This document shows, piece by piece, positions 27,344-38,023 of a DNA stretch of 64,000 nt. Under the pieces are notes generated by a model. The model was not told the origin of the DNA. It did no database searches and saw nothing but the letters and a program-made list of their open reading frames with translations. This stretch comes from Candidatus Abawacabacteria bacterium. GTDB lineage: Bacteria; Patescibacteriota; Gracilibacteria; RBG-16-42-10. Every line of letters begins with the position of its first letter. The stretch's first letter is position 1. Position numbers and translations under genes: made by a program. The stretch spans positions 1 through 64,000 of the forward strand of contig JACQZO010000001.1 of the NCBI GenBank assembly GCA_016207805.1, given 5' to 3'.

Positions 27344-27688
27344 ATGAATCCCACAGTACCAAGCAATGATGCAGTTCAATTAGAAGATTTCCCAATTCCC
27401 CAAGATTTAAAAGAACTTAAAGCGGATGATAGAGCAGCTGTAGTTCAGGCTATTGAAGATGGCTGTCGAGCTGCTAGGCTTTGTATGGAATTACTTTTCA
27501 AAACGGGTGGAACAACTAAACGAATAACTTGGGGTAGCGTATTATTTATGGCTGACAATAGTCCTGCTGAGTTAGGACAATTGGGTCTACCAAAAGTACA
27601 AAAAGGTGTGGCAGCTATCGTGGATCAAGCAATGATGGAACGAATAGCTTACCGTAGAGCCCATGATCATTGGCTCAGTCGTGTATAG
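27344..27688 (+). CDS. Hypothetical protein, 114 aa
   Basis: A small soluble protein with an acidic N-terminal part (VQLEDFPIPQDLKELKADD) and two or more helices (AAVVQAIEDGCRAARLCMELLF). No signal peptide, membrane segment or known motif. It lies 76 bases after the lipoprotein gene and 50 bases before the next gene, all rightward, so the three may form one unit. Coding is supported by normal amino-acid composition and by the absence of a better frame. Confidence 0.5.
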   Translation: MNPTVPSNDAVQLEDFPIPQDLKELKADDRAAVVQAIEDGCRAARLCMELLFKTGGTTKRITWGSVLFMADNSPAELGQLGLPKVQKGVAAIVDQAMMERIAYRRAHDHWLSRV

Positions 27689-27738
27689 TTACTAATCTCA
27701 TTAGAGTATTTACCGAGATCTTGTTTACTAAGTTCTAA

Positions 27739-28794
27739 ATGAAAAACATTAATACTATCGAAGCTATTGAAGTAAATGCTCCTGACATAGATCAACTTCT
27801 AGAATTTGTGCCAATTGACCTTGATCTAGTAGACATGCTCCCTCCTGAAGGAACTGCTTGGGTATTAAGTGAATTTGAAGCAAAGCAAGGTGTCCCATTA
27901 GTTGTTATTTATCGAAATAGATTATGCCTAGTTAGCAGTGGACAGATCACATCTTTAGACAATGCTATAGATAAGCCACCAATGACCTACGCAATCAATG
28001 CCTTAAAAGGTGAGACTGTACTAGTTGATCGCAGTGCAGGTATAGAGTATCAACAATTAGTCGCTGCCTGGCATGAAAAAAAGGCATTAGCTGAAGCTTC
28101 TCGTGGCGCTAATAGTACAGCAGTACAACGATGGCTAGACGCTAGAAGAGAAACTCCAGCTCGACCAGCAACGATTGCCAAGACCAACATCCCAAAAGCT
28201 ATTGCTCCCAGGTCAAGACTAACTGCTAGCGATATTATCAGGCAAGCCAGAGCAAAAATAATCGATGCCGGTATCAATTTAGTTACTGAACAACAAAATC
28301 CATATTTATCTCCTCATGGCAGCATCCGCTGTGAACTGCGTACCTTTGTGGGACATTGCGTACTAGTAGTCAAAACAAGCAATAATTTAGCTTGGTCATA
28401 TCATGGTGCTTTGGCCAATGCCAGCAACCAATTCACCACTGCGATCACTGAGATACTTGGTACAGGAGCTTTGGTTGCGGGTAGGATGAAAGAGCGAGCG
28501 CATGGCCATGAAAGTTTATATGTAGAAAGATCTTCTCTCACTTCATCCTCAGTAGCCATGTTAGCTGGATACCAAAATGATCCAGCTAGAGAATTTGGTA
28601 GTTTAGGAGAAGATTTCTTTGACCAATTAGATGCAATTGTCGGCTGGACTATCAAGCCATACCTTCCAGCTCAACATGGCACATCCCCCCAAAGTCCTTA
28701 TGGCCGCACTTATGCGGTGTCATTAACCAATTCATTGAATCCTGTCACTCATTCAGGATATTGGGACTTGGCTATTTTTAATCGATCGAGATAA
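27739..28794 (+). CDS. Hypothetical protein, 351 aa
   Basis: A soluble protein in two apparent parts. The N-terminal beta-rich part is residues 1-110 (DLDLVDMLPPEGTAWVLSEF). An Arg/Ala/Pro-rich linker (about 130-160) separates it from a C-terminal domain (160-351) with an alternating beta pattern (SIRCELRTFVGHCVLVVKTS). No family or catalytic signature is recognised. The stop codon at 28792-28794 directly abuts the convergent uvrB stop at 28795, so the two genes are packed tail to tail with no gap. Confidence 0.55.
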   Translation: MKNINTIEAIEVNAPDIDQLLEFVPIDLDLVDMLPPEGTAWVLSEFEAKQGVPLVVIYRNRLCLVSSGQITSLDNAIDKPPMTYAINALKGETVLVDRSAGIEYQQLVAAWHEKKALAEASRGANSTAVQRWLDARRETPARPATIAKTNIPKAIAPRSRLTASDIIRQARAKIIDAGINLVTEQQNPYLSPHGSIRCELRTFVGHCVLVVKTSNNLAWSYHGALANASNQFTTAITEILGTGALVAGRMKERAHGHESLYVERSSLTSSSVAMLAGYQNDPAREFGSLGEDFFDQLDAIVGWTIKPYLPAQHGTSPQSPYGRTYAVSLTNSLNPVTHSGYWDLAIFNRSR

Positions 28795-30774
28795 TTACCG
28801 CTTCAACTTCTTCAACTTTTTCTGAAGCTCTTCAATTTGGTCACGGAGTTCTGCTGCTTTTTCAAATTCCATTTTGCCGGCAGCCATATCCATCTGCAAT
28901 TCTAATTGAGTAATGACCTTAGCGATTTCTTCTTCAGGTAATTCACTGAGTTTAGGTGCATCTTGGCGTAATTCATCTTGAGGCATGATATTACGGATTT
29001 CTTTGATAATAGTAGTAGGTGTAATGCCATGCTTTTTGTTGTACTCCTCTTGAATAGCACGACGACGATTGGTTTCTGAAATTGCCTTTTTCATGGCATC
29101 CGTCATACGATCGGCATACATGATCACATGCCCATGAGCATTACGAGCTGCTCGACCAATAGTTTGGATCAAGGCCATATCAGAACGGAGAAAGCCCTCT
29201 TTGTCAGCATCGAGAATAGCGATCAAGCTTACTTCTGGTAAATCTAATCCTTCACGAAGTAAGTTGATACCCACAATTACCTCAATTTCTCCCAAGCGCA
29301 AATCCCGAAGAATATCGAGGCGCGCCATAGTGTCGATATCAGAATGCAGATATTTCACCTTGATACCTGCCTCTTGTAGGTATTCAGTGAGATCTTCCGC
29401 CATGCGCTTGGTCAGAGTGGTTACCAATACCCGCTCATTGACTTCAATGCGTTTATGAATTTCTACCAAAAGATCGTCAATTTGATTCTCTGTCGGCTTC
29501 ACTACCAAAGTAGGATCGAGTAAACCAGTAGGACGAATTAGCTGCTCTACCACCACATCACCAGATTTTTTCACCTCATATTCACGGGGAGTCGCTGATA
29601 CATATACTGCTGTATTTATTTGTTTTTCAAACTCAGCAAATGTCAGTGGCCGATTGTCGTAAGCTGAGGGTAAGCGGAAACCGTACTCTACTAGACTAGT
29701 CTTACGCGCCAAATTACCGTTAAACATACCACCTATTTGGGGGATAGTAATATGTGATTCATCAATAAACATTAAATAATCATCGGGGAAATAATCGAGC
29801 AAGGTTGCTGGCTGATCACCAGGGCCGCGATTATTAAGATAACGAGTATAATTTTCAATACCACTACAGTACCCAGTCTCCAACATCATTTCGATATCAT
29901 ATTCAGTTCTCTGACGGACACGTTGCGCTTCCACGATTTTTCCCCATTCATTTAGCTCCTTTACTCTTTGCTCTAGCTCAGCTCGAATTTGCTCTACCGC
30001 CCGGAGAATAGTTTCTCGGGAAGTCACCGCATGCTTGGCGGGAAATATTTCGATTGACTGTAATTGAGCAATGATTTCTCCAGTCAGAGTATCAAACTCT
30101 TGTAACTCTTCGATCTCGTCGCCGAAATAAGCAATACGAATAGCAGTATCACTATAGGTAGGATAAATCTCTACCACATCGCCACGGGCGCGAAATGTAC
30201 CACGAGTAAAGGCAATATCATTGCGACGATATTGGAGATCAGCTAGGTGACGGAGCAGTTTGTCTCTTTTATATTGCAGACCGACACTCAGTTTTTCCGC
30301 TACATTGCCATACTCTTCCACTGAACCCAAACCATAAATGCATGACACTGAAGCCACGATAATCACATCTCTTCGAGTAAGTAGATTCTTTGTCGCTGCA
30401 TGGCGGTATTTATCAATTTCTTCATTGATAGAAGCGTCTTTTTCAATATAAGTGTCTGAGCGAGCAATATACGCTTCTGGCTGATAATAATCATAGTAGG
30501 AGACAAAGTAATTTACAGCGTTCTCGGGAAAAAATTCTTTAAACTCGCTATAGAGCTGCGCTGCCAGAGTTTTATTATGCGCCAAAACTAAAGTGGGCCT
30601 TTGCATTTGACTAATCACATTGGCCATAATAAATGTTTTCCCGGTACCAGTGGCTCCCAATAGCGTCTGATGCCTTTTCCCTTGTTCAATTCCCGCCATC
30701 AGTTCTTTTAGCGCTCTTGGCTGATCACCAGTAAGTGAATAGGGCGCAACCAATTTAAATTGCTTATTATCCAT
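28795..30774 (-). CDS. uvrB: UvrABC system protein B
   Basis: UvrB is the damage-verifying helicase-like subunit of nucleotide excision repair and acts with UvrA (48012-50858) and UvrC (36096-38018), both in this window. Seen here are Walker A GATGTGKT, the beta-hairpin [10 protein letters not shown], the DEAD-like box DESH, helicase motif [11 protein letters not shown] and the C-terminal UVR domain ([16 protein letters not shown]) that contacts UvrC. The start at 30774 ([12 protein letters not shown]) fits the family better than the ATG three codons upstream. Length (659 aa) is normal. Confidence 0.96.
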   Translation of the reverse strand: MDNKQFKLVAPYSLTGDQPRALKELMAGIEQGKRHQTLLGATGTGKTFIMANVISQMQRPTLVLAHNKTLAAQLYSEFKEFFPENAVNYFVSYYDYYQPEAYIARSDTYIEKDASINEEIDKYRHAATKNLLTRRDVIIVASVSCIYGLGSVEEYGNVAEKLSVGLQYKRDKLLRHLADLQYRRNDIAFTRGTFRARGDVVEIYPTYSDTAIRIAYFGDEIEELQEFDTLTGEIIAQLQSIEIFPAKHAVTSRETILRAVEQIRAELEQRVKELNEWGKIVEAQRVRQRTEYDIEMMLETGYCSGIENYTRYLNNRGPGDQPATLLDYFPDDYLMFIDESHITIPQIGGMFNGNLARKTSLVEYGFRLPSAYDNRPLTFAEFEKQINTAVYVSATPREYEVKKSGDVVVEQLIRPTGLLDPTLVVKPTENQIDDLLVEIHKRIEVNERVLVTTLTKRMAEDLTEYLQEAGIKVKYLHSDIDTMARLDILRDLRLGEIEVIVGINLLREGLDLPEVSLIAILDADKEGFLRSDMALIQTIGRAARNAHGHVIMYADRMTDAMKKAISETNRRRAIQEEYNKKHGITPTTIIKEIRNIMPQDELRQDAPKLSELPEEEIAKVITQLELQMDMAAGKMEFEKAAELRDQIEELQKKLKKLKR

Positions 30775-30862
30775 GCACAGCAAATTAGGGAATAGAGTAG
30801 ATCTATATTAGCAGGCTAAATAATTATGACAACCACTAGGTGCTGTATCATGCTCCTTTCTG

Positions 30863-30897
30863 ATTCTGAATTCAGCATTCAGAATTCAGAATTCTTT
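30863..30897. repeat. Heptanucleotide tandem repeat, ATTCWGM family
   Basis: Four full units of consensus ATTCWGM plus one degenerate unit (ATTCTTT) lie between the divergent uvrB and ileS genes. The sequence family matches the block next to the gyrB stop codon (1084-1118). Confidence 0.8.
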
Positions 30898-30981
30898 CTG
30901 CTACTGTCAAATTGCGACTCAGCCTAAAAAATAGTATTCTTCGGCCACAAAAGTCTAGACGCACTTCTTACATTTTGCTTT

Positions 30982-33900
30982 ATGCCTAAAAAAACGACTA
31001 ATAAAAAATCGAAAGCCAAAACCGCAGCCCCAGCTGAAACAGCTACCGAGACCAAGCCAACAGCAGAAAAAAAACCTTTAGATACATTTTTCAGTGCCGT
31101 GGATATCAAGCAATCTTTTCCCAAACTAGAAGATGACATTTTAAGTTTTTGGCGAGATAGTGATATTTTTCGCAAAACTATTGATAGCAGAGCTGGCGGT
31201 AAAGAATTTATTTTTTATGAAGGCCCACCGACAGCTAATGGGAAACCAGGAGTTCATCATGTAATTGCTAGAGTATTCAAAGACATCATTCTCCGCTATC
31301 GAACCATGCAAGGCTACCGAATTGAGCGTAAGGCTGGTTGGGATACTCATGGATTACCAGTAGAATTACAGGTGGAAAAAGAACTTGGCATATCGGGCAA
31401 AAAGCAAATTGAAGAATATGGCATAGAGGAATTCAATCAAAAATGTAAGGAGAGCGTCCATCGCTTTACCCAAGCATTTGAAGAAATGACAGAACGGATC
31501 GGCTACTGGGTAGACATGAAAAATCCTTATGTCACCTATGAGCCTGATTATATTGAATCTGTCTGGTGGTCGCTGAAACAAATTTGGGAAAAAGGACTAT
31601 TGTATCGTGATCTCAAAATAGTACCTTATTGCTGTCGTTGCGGCACCCCTTTATCTAGCCACGAAGTGGCGCAAGAGTACCAAACAGTAAAGGATCTATC
31701 ACTGACGGCATTGGCCCAAGTGAAAGCGACAAATACCAATTTAGTAAATGAGAATGAAACAGTATACTTGGCCGCTTGGACCACTACGCCATGGACTTTA
31801 CCTGGAAATGTAGCTATTTGTGTCGGCCCTAATGTTCGTTATGCCAAAATAAGGTTAAAAGACAATAGTTGGGTGTTTATAGCAGAAGAGCGAATCGCGG
31901 CTTATCATGATGTTCTACCTAAAAATGCCGATAACTCTCCTAATATTGAAATTCAGGCTACCTTCGAAGGCAATGAATTAGTCGGTGCAGAGTATGAACC
32001 ATTATGGCCTTATTATACTAGTGATAAAAAGGGCTGGTATGTTATTGCTGAACCATTTGTCACTACCACTGACGGTACCGGTTTGGTTCAAATTGCTTTA
32101 TATGGTGAAGATGATTTCCAAGTCATTACCAAATATGATTTACCTCGTGTGCAGCATGTTAGTAAAGAAGGCAAGTTTATTGCTGGTAGTGGCCCATACA
32201 CTGGGCGCTATTTCAAAGAAGAGGGATTGGACATAGAAATCTTAAAAGATTTAGCCAGTAGAGATTTGTTGCTCAAAAAGGAAAAGTACGAACACAATTA
32301 TCCTCATTGTTGGCGTTGCAAAACACCATTGGTTTATTTTGCTATTAGCTCTTGGTTTATTCGCATGTCGCAATTGAGAGAAGAATTGATGGCTAATAAT
32401 GAAACAGTAAATTGGTATCCTGAACATATCAAACATGGCCGCTTTGGTAATTGGCTAGCAGAAGTAAAAGATTGGGCTCTATCTCGCAATCGCTATTGGG
32501 GTACGCCGTTACCAATATGGGAATGTCAAAGCTGTGGCAAGTCGGTCTGTGTGGGCTCCATGATTGAATTACAAAAGAAAAGCGGCCAACCATTGCCCCT
32601 GAATAAAGCTGAAGAAATTGACTTACACCGTCCCTATATCGACCAAATCACCCTTAACTGTGAATGTGGCGGTACTAGCACTAGAGTAGAGGAAGTAATT
32701 GATTGTTGGTTTGATTCCGGTGCCGTACCTATTGCTCAACAGCATTATCCGTTTGCCCTTACTGAAGAAGAATTTTTAAAGAATCACTTTCCCGCTGATT
32801 ATATTTGTGAAGCTATCGATCAAACCCGTGGTTGGTTCTATACCCTCATGGCCATCAACACTATTTTATTCAATCAAAGTCCTTACAAGAATGTTATTTG
32901 TCTTGGCCATATTCTCGATGAGCAAGGGAGAAAAATGAGTAAGTCGCTAGGCAATATTGTAGACCCGATGGAAGTGACTAATATTCATGGTGCTGATGCT
33001 CTGCGCTGGTATATGTTTAGCGCATCTCCTCCAGGTCAGCCCCGTAGTTTTTCCTTAGGATTAGTAGAGCAATCGCTACGCAAGTTCTTGCTTACTTTAT
33101 GGAATGTGTATGCATTCTTTGTTACTTATGCCAATATTGATCATTTTGAGCCGAAGAAGTTTACCAAAATTATTGCCCTTACTCATACTGAAGCCGAAAA
33201 TGACAGCTTGGGCTTATGTAGTTTAGACAAAGAACATACCTATCATCTCACCGAGCAGGGTAGACGGGATGCTGATGGTATCGCCCAAGAGCTCAAACAC
33301 ACCGTTATGGATCGCATTTATGTTTCTCCTTTGATGCGCACTCAAGAGATGGCTCAAATTATTAGTCAATTCCATAATGTCCCGGTCACGGTTGATGAAC
33401 GTATTGGTGAAATGGATATTGGTACCTTCGAGAGTAAAAGTCTCACTGATATCCAAGAATATATTACACAGCTCAAGAATCCTTATGCTGAAAGTTTCCC
33501 GGAAGGAGAATCATATCTTGATGTTGAGAAAAGATGCTTTGCTTTCTTAGAAGAGCTCAAGCGCAAACATGAAGGGGAAACGATCTTGGTTGTTACTCAT
33601 AGTGCCGTAAAAAAGATGGTGCAAAAGTATTTCTATCACACTCCATCTGATCAAATACTCAATCAAACCATTATTCCTGGCCTGATTGACCGATATGTAA
33701 TGAGTTGGAGTGAGCATAAACTAGATCGTTGGATTCTCTCTGAACTCCATACTTTAGTTGATACCGTAGCTAGTGATTTAGATAATTATCGGATATGGGA
33801 AGCCACTGGTAAGATCGAATTATTTGTAGACAATCTCTCCAATTGGTATGTACGTCGCTCCCGTCGTCGTTTTTGGAAAACAGAAAATGATCAAGATAAA

Positions 33901-34788
33901 ATTGGTGCTTATCAAACCCTCTACCATGTATTGAGTTTACTCACTCGTATTATTGCGCCATTCACACCATTTATTAGCGAACATATTTATAAGAATTTGG
34001 TAAAGCAAGAATCCGTCCACATGGCTAATTATCCTCAGACTATTCAAACCTTTATTCGTCCTGCCTTGAATGAAGAAATGGCTTTTATTAGAACTGTAGT
34101 CAACTTGGGCCATGCTATCCGAGCAGCTCAAAAGCTCAAAACTAGACAACCATTAAGCTCCGTTGCTGTTATCGCAGAACATCGCTTGAGTGAGGAAGAA
34201 AAACAAGTAATTGCTGAAGAACTCAATGTCAAAACAGTACAAATGACTACAGCTGAAGAAGGCAAGATCAAACGAAGCATCAAACCAATTCCCGCTATTT
34301 TGGGCCCCAAATATGGCAAAGATGTCCAAAAGATTTTGCAAGCCGTGAGAGAAGATAAGTTTACTTTAGTTGAAGATGGTACCGTGATTATCGCTGATGA
34401 ATTCACCCTTTTACCGGAAGAGGTGGAAATCGTGTATCAAGCGGAACCAGGCATGAGTGTCATTAGTCAGGGTTCTATTGTAGTCGCCCTGGATACTCAG
34501 CTTACTGATGAGCTAATTTGGGAGGGATATGCTCGAGAGATTGTCCGTCATATTCAAGAAATGCGAAAAAATGCCGATTATCAAGTAGATAGTCGTATCA
34601 ATGTTAATATCGAAGTCTTAAGTGAAGGTGAATTAGCTCACAAAGTCCTCAGCAACTTTAGCTCTTATATTGCTCGCGAAACATTAGCTAACACTTTGAC
34701 TGAACAAAATTTGCTCGCTGATCGAGAAGAGAAAGTGAAAATCGATGAAATCGAACTATTAATTAAAATAGAACCGGCTCAGAATTAA
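30982..34788 (+). CDS. ileS: Isoleucyl-tRNA synthetase with inserted histidine-phosphatase-like domain
   Basis: Charges tRNA-Ile. Class-I motifs are visible: GVHHVIA in place of HIGH after GPPTANGKP, GWDTHGLPVE, and KMSKS in EQGRKMSKSLGN (near residue 653). The GWDTHGLPVE type and the C-terminus (WEGYAREIVRHIQEMRK) resemble the eukaryote-like IleRS group. Residues 1-35 are a Lys/Ala/Thr-rich tail. Between NIDHFEPKK (about 726) and LDRWILSELH (914) sits a foreign domain of about 185 aa. It carries histidine-phosphatase motifs: THTEAEND at the RHG position, LTEQGR, SPLMRTQEMAQ, IGEMDIGTFE and VVTHSAVKK. The first motif reads THT, so catalytic His735 stays but the preceding Arg is lost. The 3' end overlaps the convergent gene by 30 bases. 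Confidence 0.95.
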   Translation: MPKKTTNKKSKAKTAAPAETATETKPTAEKKPLDTFFSAVDIKQSFPKLEDDILSFWRDSDIFRKTIDSRAGGKEFIFYEGPPTANGKPGVHHVIARVFKDIILRYRTMQGYRIERKAGWDTHGLPVELQVEKELGISGKKQIEEYGIEEFNQKCKESVHRFTQAFEEMTERIGYWVDMKNPYVTYEPDYIESVWWSLKQIWEKGLLYRDLKIVPYCCRCGTPLSSHEVAQEYQTVKDLSLTALAQVKATNTNLVNENETVYLAAWTTTPWTLPGNVAICVGPNVRYAKIRLKDNSWVFIAEERIAAYHDVLPKNADNSPNIEIQATFEGNELVGAEYEPLWPYYTSDKKGWYVIAEPFVTTTDGTGLVQIALYGEDDFQVITKYDLPRVQHVSKEGKFIAGSGPYTGRYFKEEGLDIEILKDLASRDLLLKKEKYEHNYPHCWRCKTPLVYFAISSWFIRMSQLREELMANNETVNWYPEHIKHGRFGNWLAEVKDWALSRNRYWGTPLPIWECQSCGKSVCVGSMIELQKKSGQPLPLNKAEEIDLHRPYIDQITLNCECGGTSTRVEEVIDCWFDSGAVPIAQQHYPFALTEEEFLKNHFPADYICEAIDQTRGWFYTLMAINTILFNQSPYKNVICLGHILDEQGRKMSKSLGNIVDPMEVTNIHGADALRWYMFSASPPGQPRSFSLGLVEQSLRKFLLTLWNVYAFFVTYANIDHFEPKKFTKIIALTHTEAENDSLGLCSLDKEHTYHLTEQGRRDADGIAQELKHTVMDRIYVSPLMRTQEMAQIISQFHNVPVTVDERIGEMDIGTFESKSLTDIQEYITQLKNPYAESFPEGESYLDVEKRCFAFLEELKRKHEGETILVVTHSAVKKMVQKYFYHTPSDQILNQTIIPGLIDRYVMSWSEHKLDRWILSELHTLVDTVASDLDNYRIWEATGKIELFVDNLSNWYVRRSRRRFWKTENDQDKIGAYQTLYHVLSLLTRIIAPFTPFISEHIYKNLVKQESVHMANYPQTIQTFIRPALNEEMAFIRTVVNLGHAIRAAQKLKTRQPLSSVAVIAEHRLSEEEKQVIAEELNVKTVQMTTAEEGKIKRSIKPIPAILGPKYGKDVQKILQAVREDKFTLVEDGTVIIADEFTLLPEEVEIVYQAEPGMSVISQGSIVVALDTQLTDELIWEGYAREIVRHIQEMRKNADYQVDSRINVNIEVLSEGELAHKVLSNFSSYIARETLANTLTEQNLLADREEKVKIDEIELLIKIEPAQN

Positions 34789-36039
34789 AGCAGTCGCAGT
34801 ACCGCTAGTAAGTATGGCCAATGAGTAGCGCCACATATAAGCCCTCAAAGCTGGTGCAGCAAATACTACTATGATACCTAATTTCATAGCTACATTACTC
34901 ATAAAAGCAATCAATGCAGCAAAATGTGCCTGCAAAATCGTGATTGAGCCCTGACCAAGTAATTCGCTAATAGACAAACTAATTGCATCGATATCTGCTA
35001 AACCAGCGATCAAACTGGTAAGATACAAACCGCTGCTTCCCAAAAATGCTGTACTATTGCGCGCCAAAAATTTGATCACAATAAACAAAATGGCAAAACT
35101 AAGCGCAGCTGGCAAGCGGAAAGGATTATCGAAACCATCAAGCTTACTTGGTAATTCTTCTTGATTCTCACTTTGCCTATGCCAAAAGTAAATGAATAGT
35201 GAACCAATCAACACAAAGACAATTGCAGGGATAAGTAGGACCTGAAACATATCAGCGTTTACCGCCGTAGTGGTAAAGAGAATACGTACCGCCGCTATGG
35301 TGGTAGTAATAACACAAGCGGTCACTAAAAGTTTTTCTGATAGCTTGGTACTCTTTGATAATTGAGCCATACTGCTCGTCACTGCGGTAGAAGAAATCAA
35401 GCCACCAACCGCAGCTGTTAAAATCAAACTCCCCCGACTACCAATAATTAAATGGAGCAAATAACCAATAAAGCTCACTCCAGAAATAAGCACCACTATC
35501 CACCAAGCGGTATAAGGATTTAAAAAGTTCCAGGGATCAATATAACTATTAGGCAAGAAGGGCAAAATAGCAGCACTCAACACGGCAAACTGAACGGTAG
35601 CCAATACAGCATCTCGAGGAATAATGCCCAGCACATACTGAAACTTATTTTTGAACGATAAAATAAGAGCAGTAATAATACCCAAGGCTAATACTAAAGG
35701 TGGTTGCAGATGTAGACTCAATCCTCCTAGGAGAAAAGTTAAAATCAAGGCTAAAGCAGTAGTCAATCCGGTTATACCTTCCTTTATACCACGAATATAT
35801 TGCGCCATACCGACAAATCCCACCAAAGCAATACTTGAGATCAGAAAGAAGTGGCTAATACCAATAAGATCGAGCACGGCACTGACAAAGCCCCAAATAC
35901 TAACAAATAAAAATGTTCTCAAACCCGCTAAGATAGTAACTTTTTCATGAAGGCGCAAAGATTCACGCTCAGCGCCAATTAAAAAACCTATGGCCAAAGT
36001 AATCGCAAATGGGACCAAAAGAGAATGAATGTCTAGCAT
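34759..36039 (-). CDS. MgtC/SapB-type membrane protein with DUF4010-like C-terminus
   Basis: The 426-aa protein has about twelve membrane helices. The N-terminal part matches MgtC/SapB: ITLAIGFLIGAERE, then GLRTFLFVSIWG and GLTTALALILTFLLGG. The rest (about 150-426) fits the DUF4010 partner domain commonly fused to it, with a conserved GGLISSTAVTSSMAQLS. MgtC proteins are linked to magnesium-limited growth and membrane-potential effects; the fused version has no defined function. Its start is 56 bases from the divergent uvrC start. Its 3' end overlaps ileS by 30 bases. Confidence 0.8.
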   Translation of the reverse strand: MLDIHSLLVPFAITLAIGFLIGAERESLRLHEKVTILAGLRTFLFVSIWGFVSAVLDLIGISHFFLISSIALVGFVGMAQYIRGIKEGITGLTTALALILTFLLGGLSLHLQPPLVLALGIITALILSFKNKFQYVLGIIPRDAVLATVQFAVLSAAILPFLPNSYIDPWNFLNPYTAWWIVVLISGVSFIGYLLHLIIGSRGSLILTAAVGGLISSTAVTSSMAQLSKSTKLSEKLLVTACVITTTIAAVRILFTTTAVNADMFQVLLIPAIVFVLIGSLFIYFWHRQSENQEELPSKLDGFDNPFRLPAALSFAILFIVIKFLARNSTAFLGSSGLYLTSLIAGLADIDAISLSISELLGQGSITILQAHFAALIAFMSNVAMKLGIIVVFAAPALRAYMWRYSLAILTSGTATALILSRFYFN

Positions 36040-36095
36040 GGATGGTCAAAAAGTAAGTTTCTTTATAGTATAACATGTGTGTACGTTATGAAGCT

Positions 36096-38018
36096 ATGTT
36101 TAAAGTTCCTGATCACATCAAGGTTTTATTGAAAGAACTCAGCACCCAACCAGGTATTTATAAAATGCTTGATAAGGACAAGCAGGTAATTTATGTAGGA
36201 AAAGCAAAAAATCTACGCAAAAGGGTCAAGTCATACTTTCAAACTAAAAAAGATCTATCACCCAAAGTAGCGGTGATGCGAGAAAAAATCGTCACTATCG
36301 AATGCACTATCACTAGAAGCGAGTTGGAAGCTTTGGTATTAGAAACAAATCTCATCAAGAGCATGCGCCCAAGATATAATATCTTGATGAAAGATGATAA
36401 GAGTTATGTATATGTGAAGATTTCTCGAGAAGAGGATTTTCCTGAAATTAATATTGTCCGTCGCTTCGAACGCAATAGTAAATTCCATTATTTCGGACCA
36501 TATACTAGTAGAGACACGATATTTAAAACCTTAAAAGGCTTACAAAAGATGTTCCCTTTCCGCACCTGTGAAGGCGAAATCAGAGAAGAAGTTCCAGGAC
36601 AGAATGTATATCAGCACTTAAGTCGCCGAGCTCCTTGTCTTGAGTATTATATCAAACGCTGCCAGGCTCCTTGTATTAGTAAAGTAACAAAAACCGAGTA
36701 CCAACAAAATATTCAAGCAATTAGCAATATTCTCAAAGGCAACTATGATGAGCTAATTCAAGATTGGCAAAGCACCATGCAGCAAGCTGTCAATGATAAG
36801 GCTTTTGAGATCGCTGCTCGTTATCGCGATCGGCTACAAGCATTACAAGAACTAAGCAAAAAACAATACGCCACATTAACATCTGGTCACAATCAGGACG
36901 TTTTGGCTGTCGCCAAAGATGCAGATCAGGCGGTAATTGCTCTTTTCATGGTACGCCAAGGACATGTAATTCAGACCGAGCACTTCAATCTCTCTGATTA
37001 CAGTAAAGATCATAATGAAGAGCAATTGCTCTCTGCCTTTATCGAACAATATTATAGTGAAGCAGCCTCATTACCCGATGAGGTGGTCGTAAGTACTGAT
37101 TTTTCTCCTGAAAATAAAAAACTTTTAGAACAATTTCTCAGTACTATTCGAGACAAAAAAGTCGGCATTCTGATGCCAGAAAGAGGGGAGAAAAGACAAT
37201 TGATTGATATGGTCACGGAAAACGCTCAACTCCAATTAGAAAACAACAAAAAGAACTGGCAAAAAGAGCAAACTCATAGTTCCCAAGCAATAGTGACACT
37301 ACAACAAGCTTTGGGCATGAAGACACCACCCCATCGAATCGAATGTTATGATATTTCCCATATTCAAGGGACCAACAAAACTGGTTCTATGATTGTCTTC
37401 ATTGATGGCAAACCAGAAAGCAAGCTCTATCGCCGTTTTCATATTGAGAGTTTAGCCGAAGGTGTAAATAACGACTTTGCTTCACTACAAGAAGTACTCA
37501 CCCGACGTATTCGCTATTTAGATGAACTTTATCGAGCAAAAAAGAAACGGCGGCGGGAAAAAGTCGATACCATGTCTTTACCCGAAAGACCGGATCTGAT
37601 TATTATTGATGGTGGCAAAGGCCAGCTTTCTAGCGTAGTCAAAGCGTTAAAAGCAGAAGTTAAAGGAGGTCTCAAAGTTGAACTTCCGCTGATAATTAGC
37701 TTGGCAAAAAGAGAAGAAGAGATTTTCTTTCCAGGAAAATCAATTCCTTTATTATTGCCCAAAGATACGCCAGTATTCTTCTTGATCCAAAGAATCCGTG
37801 ATGAAGCTCATCGTTTTGCAATCAAAGGACATAGAAACTTGCGCAGCAAAAAAATGGTAAAATCAAAATTGGACACTATTTCTGGTATTGGTCCCAAGCT
37901 AAAGAAAAAGTTGCTTCAGGCCTTTGGTAGTGTACCAGGGATCCGGGAAGCAACTTTTGAAGATATTGTGAAAGTAGTGGGTAGCAAAACCGCTGAGCGC
38001 ATCAGGGAGATGTTGTAG
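36096..38018 (+). CDS. uvrC: UvrABC system protein C
   Basis: UvrC makes both incisions in nucleotide excision repair. Domains in order: GIY-YIG nuclease (QPGIYKMLDKDKQVIYVGKAKNLRKRV, about 14-40), a Cys-rich segment (APCLEYYIKRCQAPC, about 190), a UVR motif (KAFEIAARYRDRLQAL, about 230), the RNase-H-like nuclease domain (IECYDISHIQGTNKTGSMIVF, DLIIIDGGKGQ) and a C-terminal helix-hairpin-helix pair (LDTISGIGPKLKKKLLQAFGS). The start at 36096 (MFKVPDHIKVLL) is preferred over 36075 by comparison with the family start. Length (640 aa) is normal. Confidence 0.96.
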   Translation: MFKVPDHIKVLLKELSTQPGIYKMLDKDKQVIYVGKAKNLRKRVKSYFQTKKDLSPKVAVMREKIVTIECTITRSELEALVLETNLIKSMRPRYNILMKDDKSYVYVKISREEDFPEINIVRRFERNSKFHYFGPYTSRDTIFKTLKGLQKMFPFRTCEGEIREEVPGQNVYQHLSRRAPCLEYYIKRCQAPCISKVTKTEYQQNIQAISNILKGNYDELIQDWQSTMQQAVNDKAFEIAARYRDRLQALQELSKKQYATLTSGHNQDVLAVAKDADQAVIALFMVRQGHVIQTEHFNLSDYSKDHNEEQLLSAFIEQYYSEAASLPDEVVVSTDFSPENKKLLEQFLSTIRDKKVGILMPERGEKRQLIDMVTENAQLQLENNKKNWQKEQTHSSQAIVTLQQALGMKTPPHRIECYDISHIQGTNKTGSMIVFIDGKPESKLYRRFHIESLAEGVNNDFASLQEVLTRRIRYLDELYRAKKKRRREKVDTMSLPERPDLIIIDGGKGQLSSVVKALKAEVKGGLKVELPLIISLAKREEEIFFPGKSIPLLLPKDTPVFFLIQRIRDEAHRFAIKGHRNLRSKKMVKSKLDTISGIGPKLKKKLLQAFGSVPGIREATFEDIVKVVGSKTAERIREML

Positions 38019-38023
38019 ACGAT

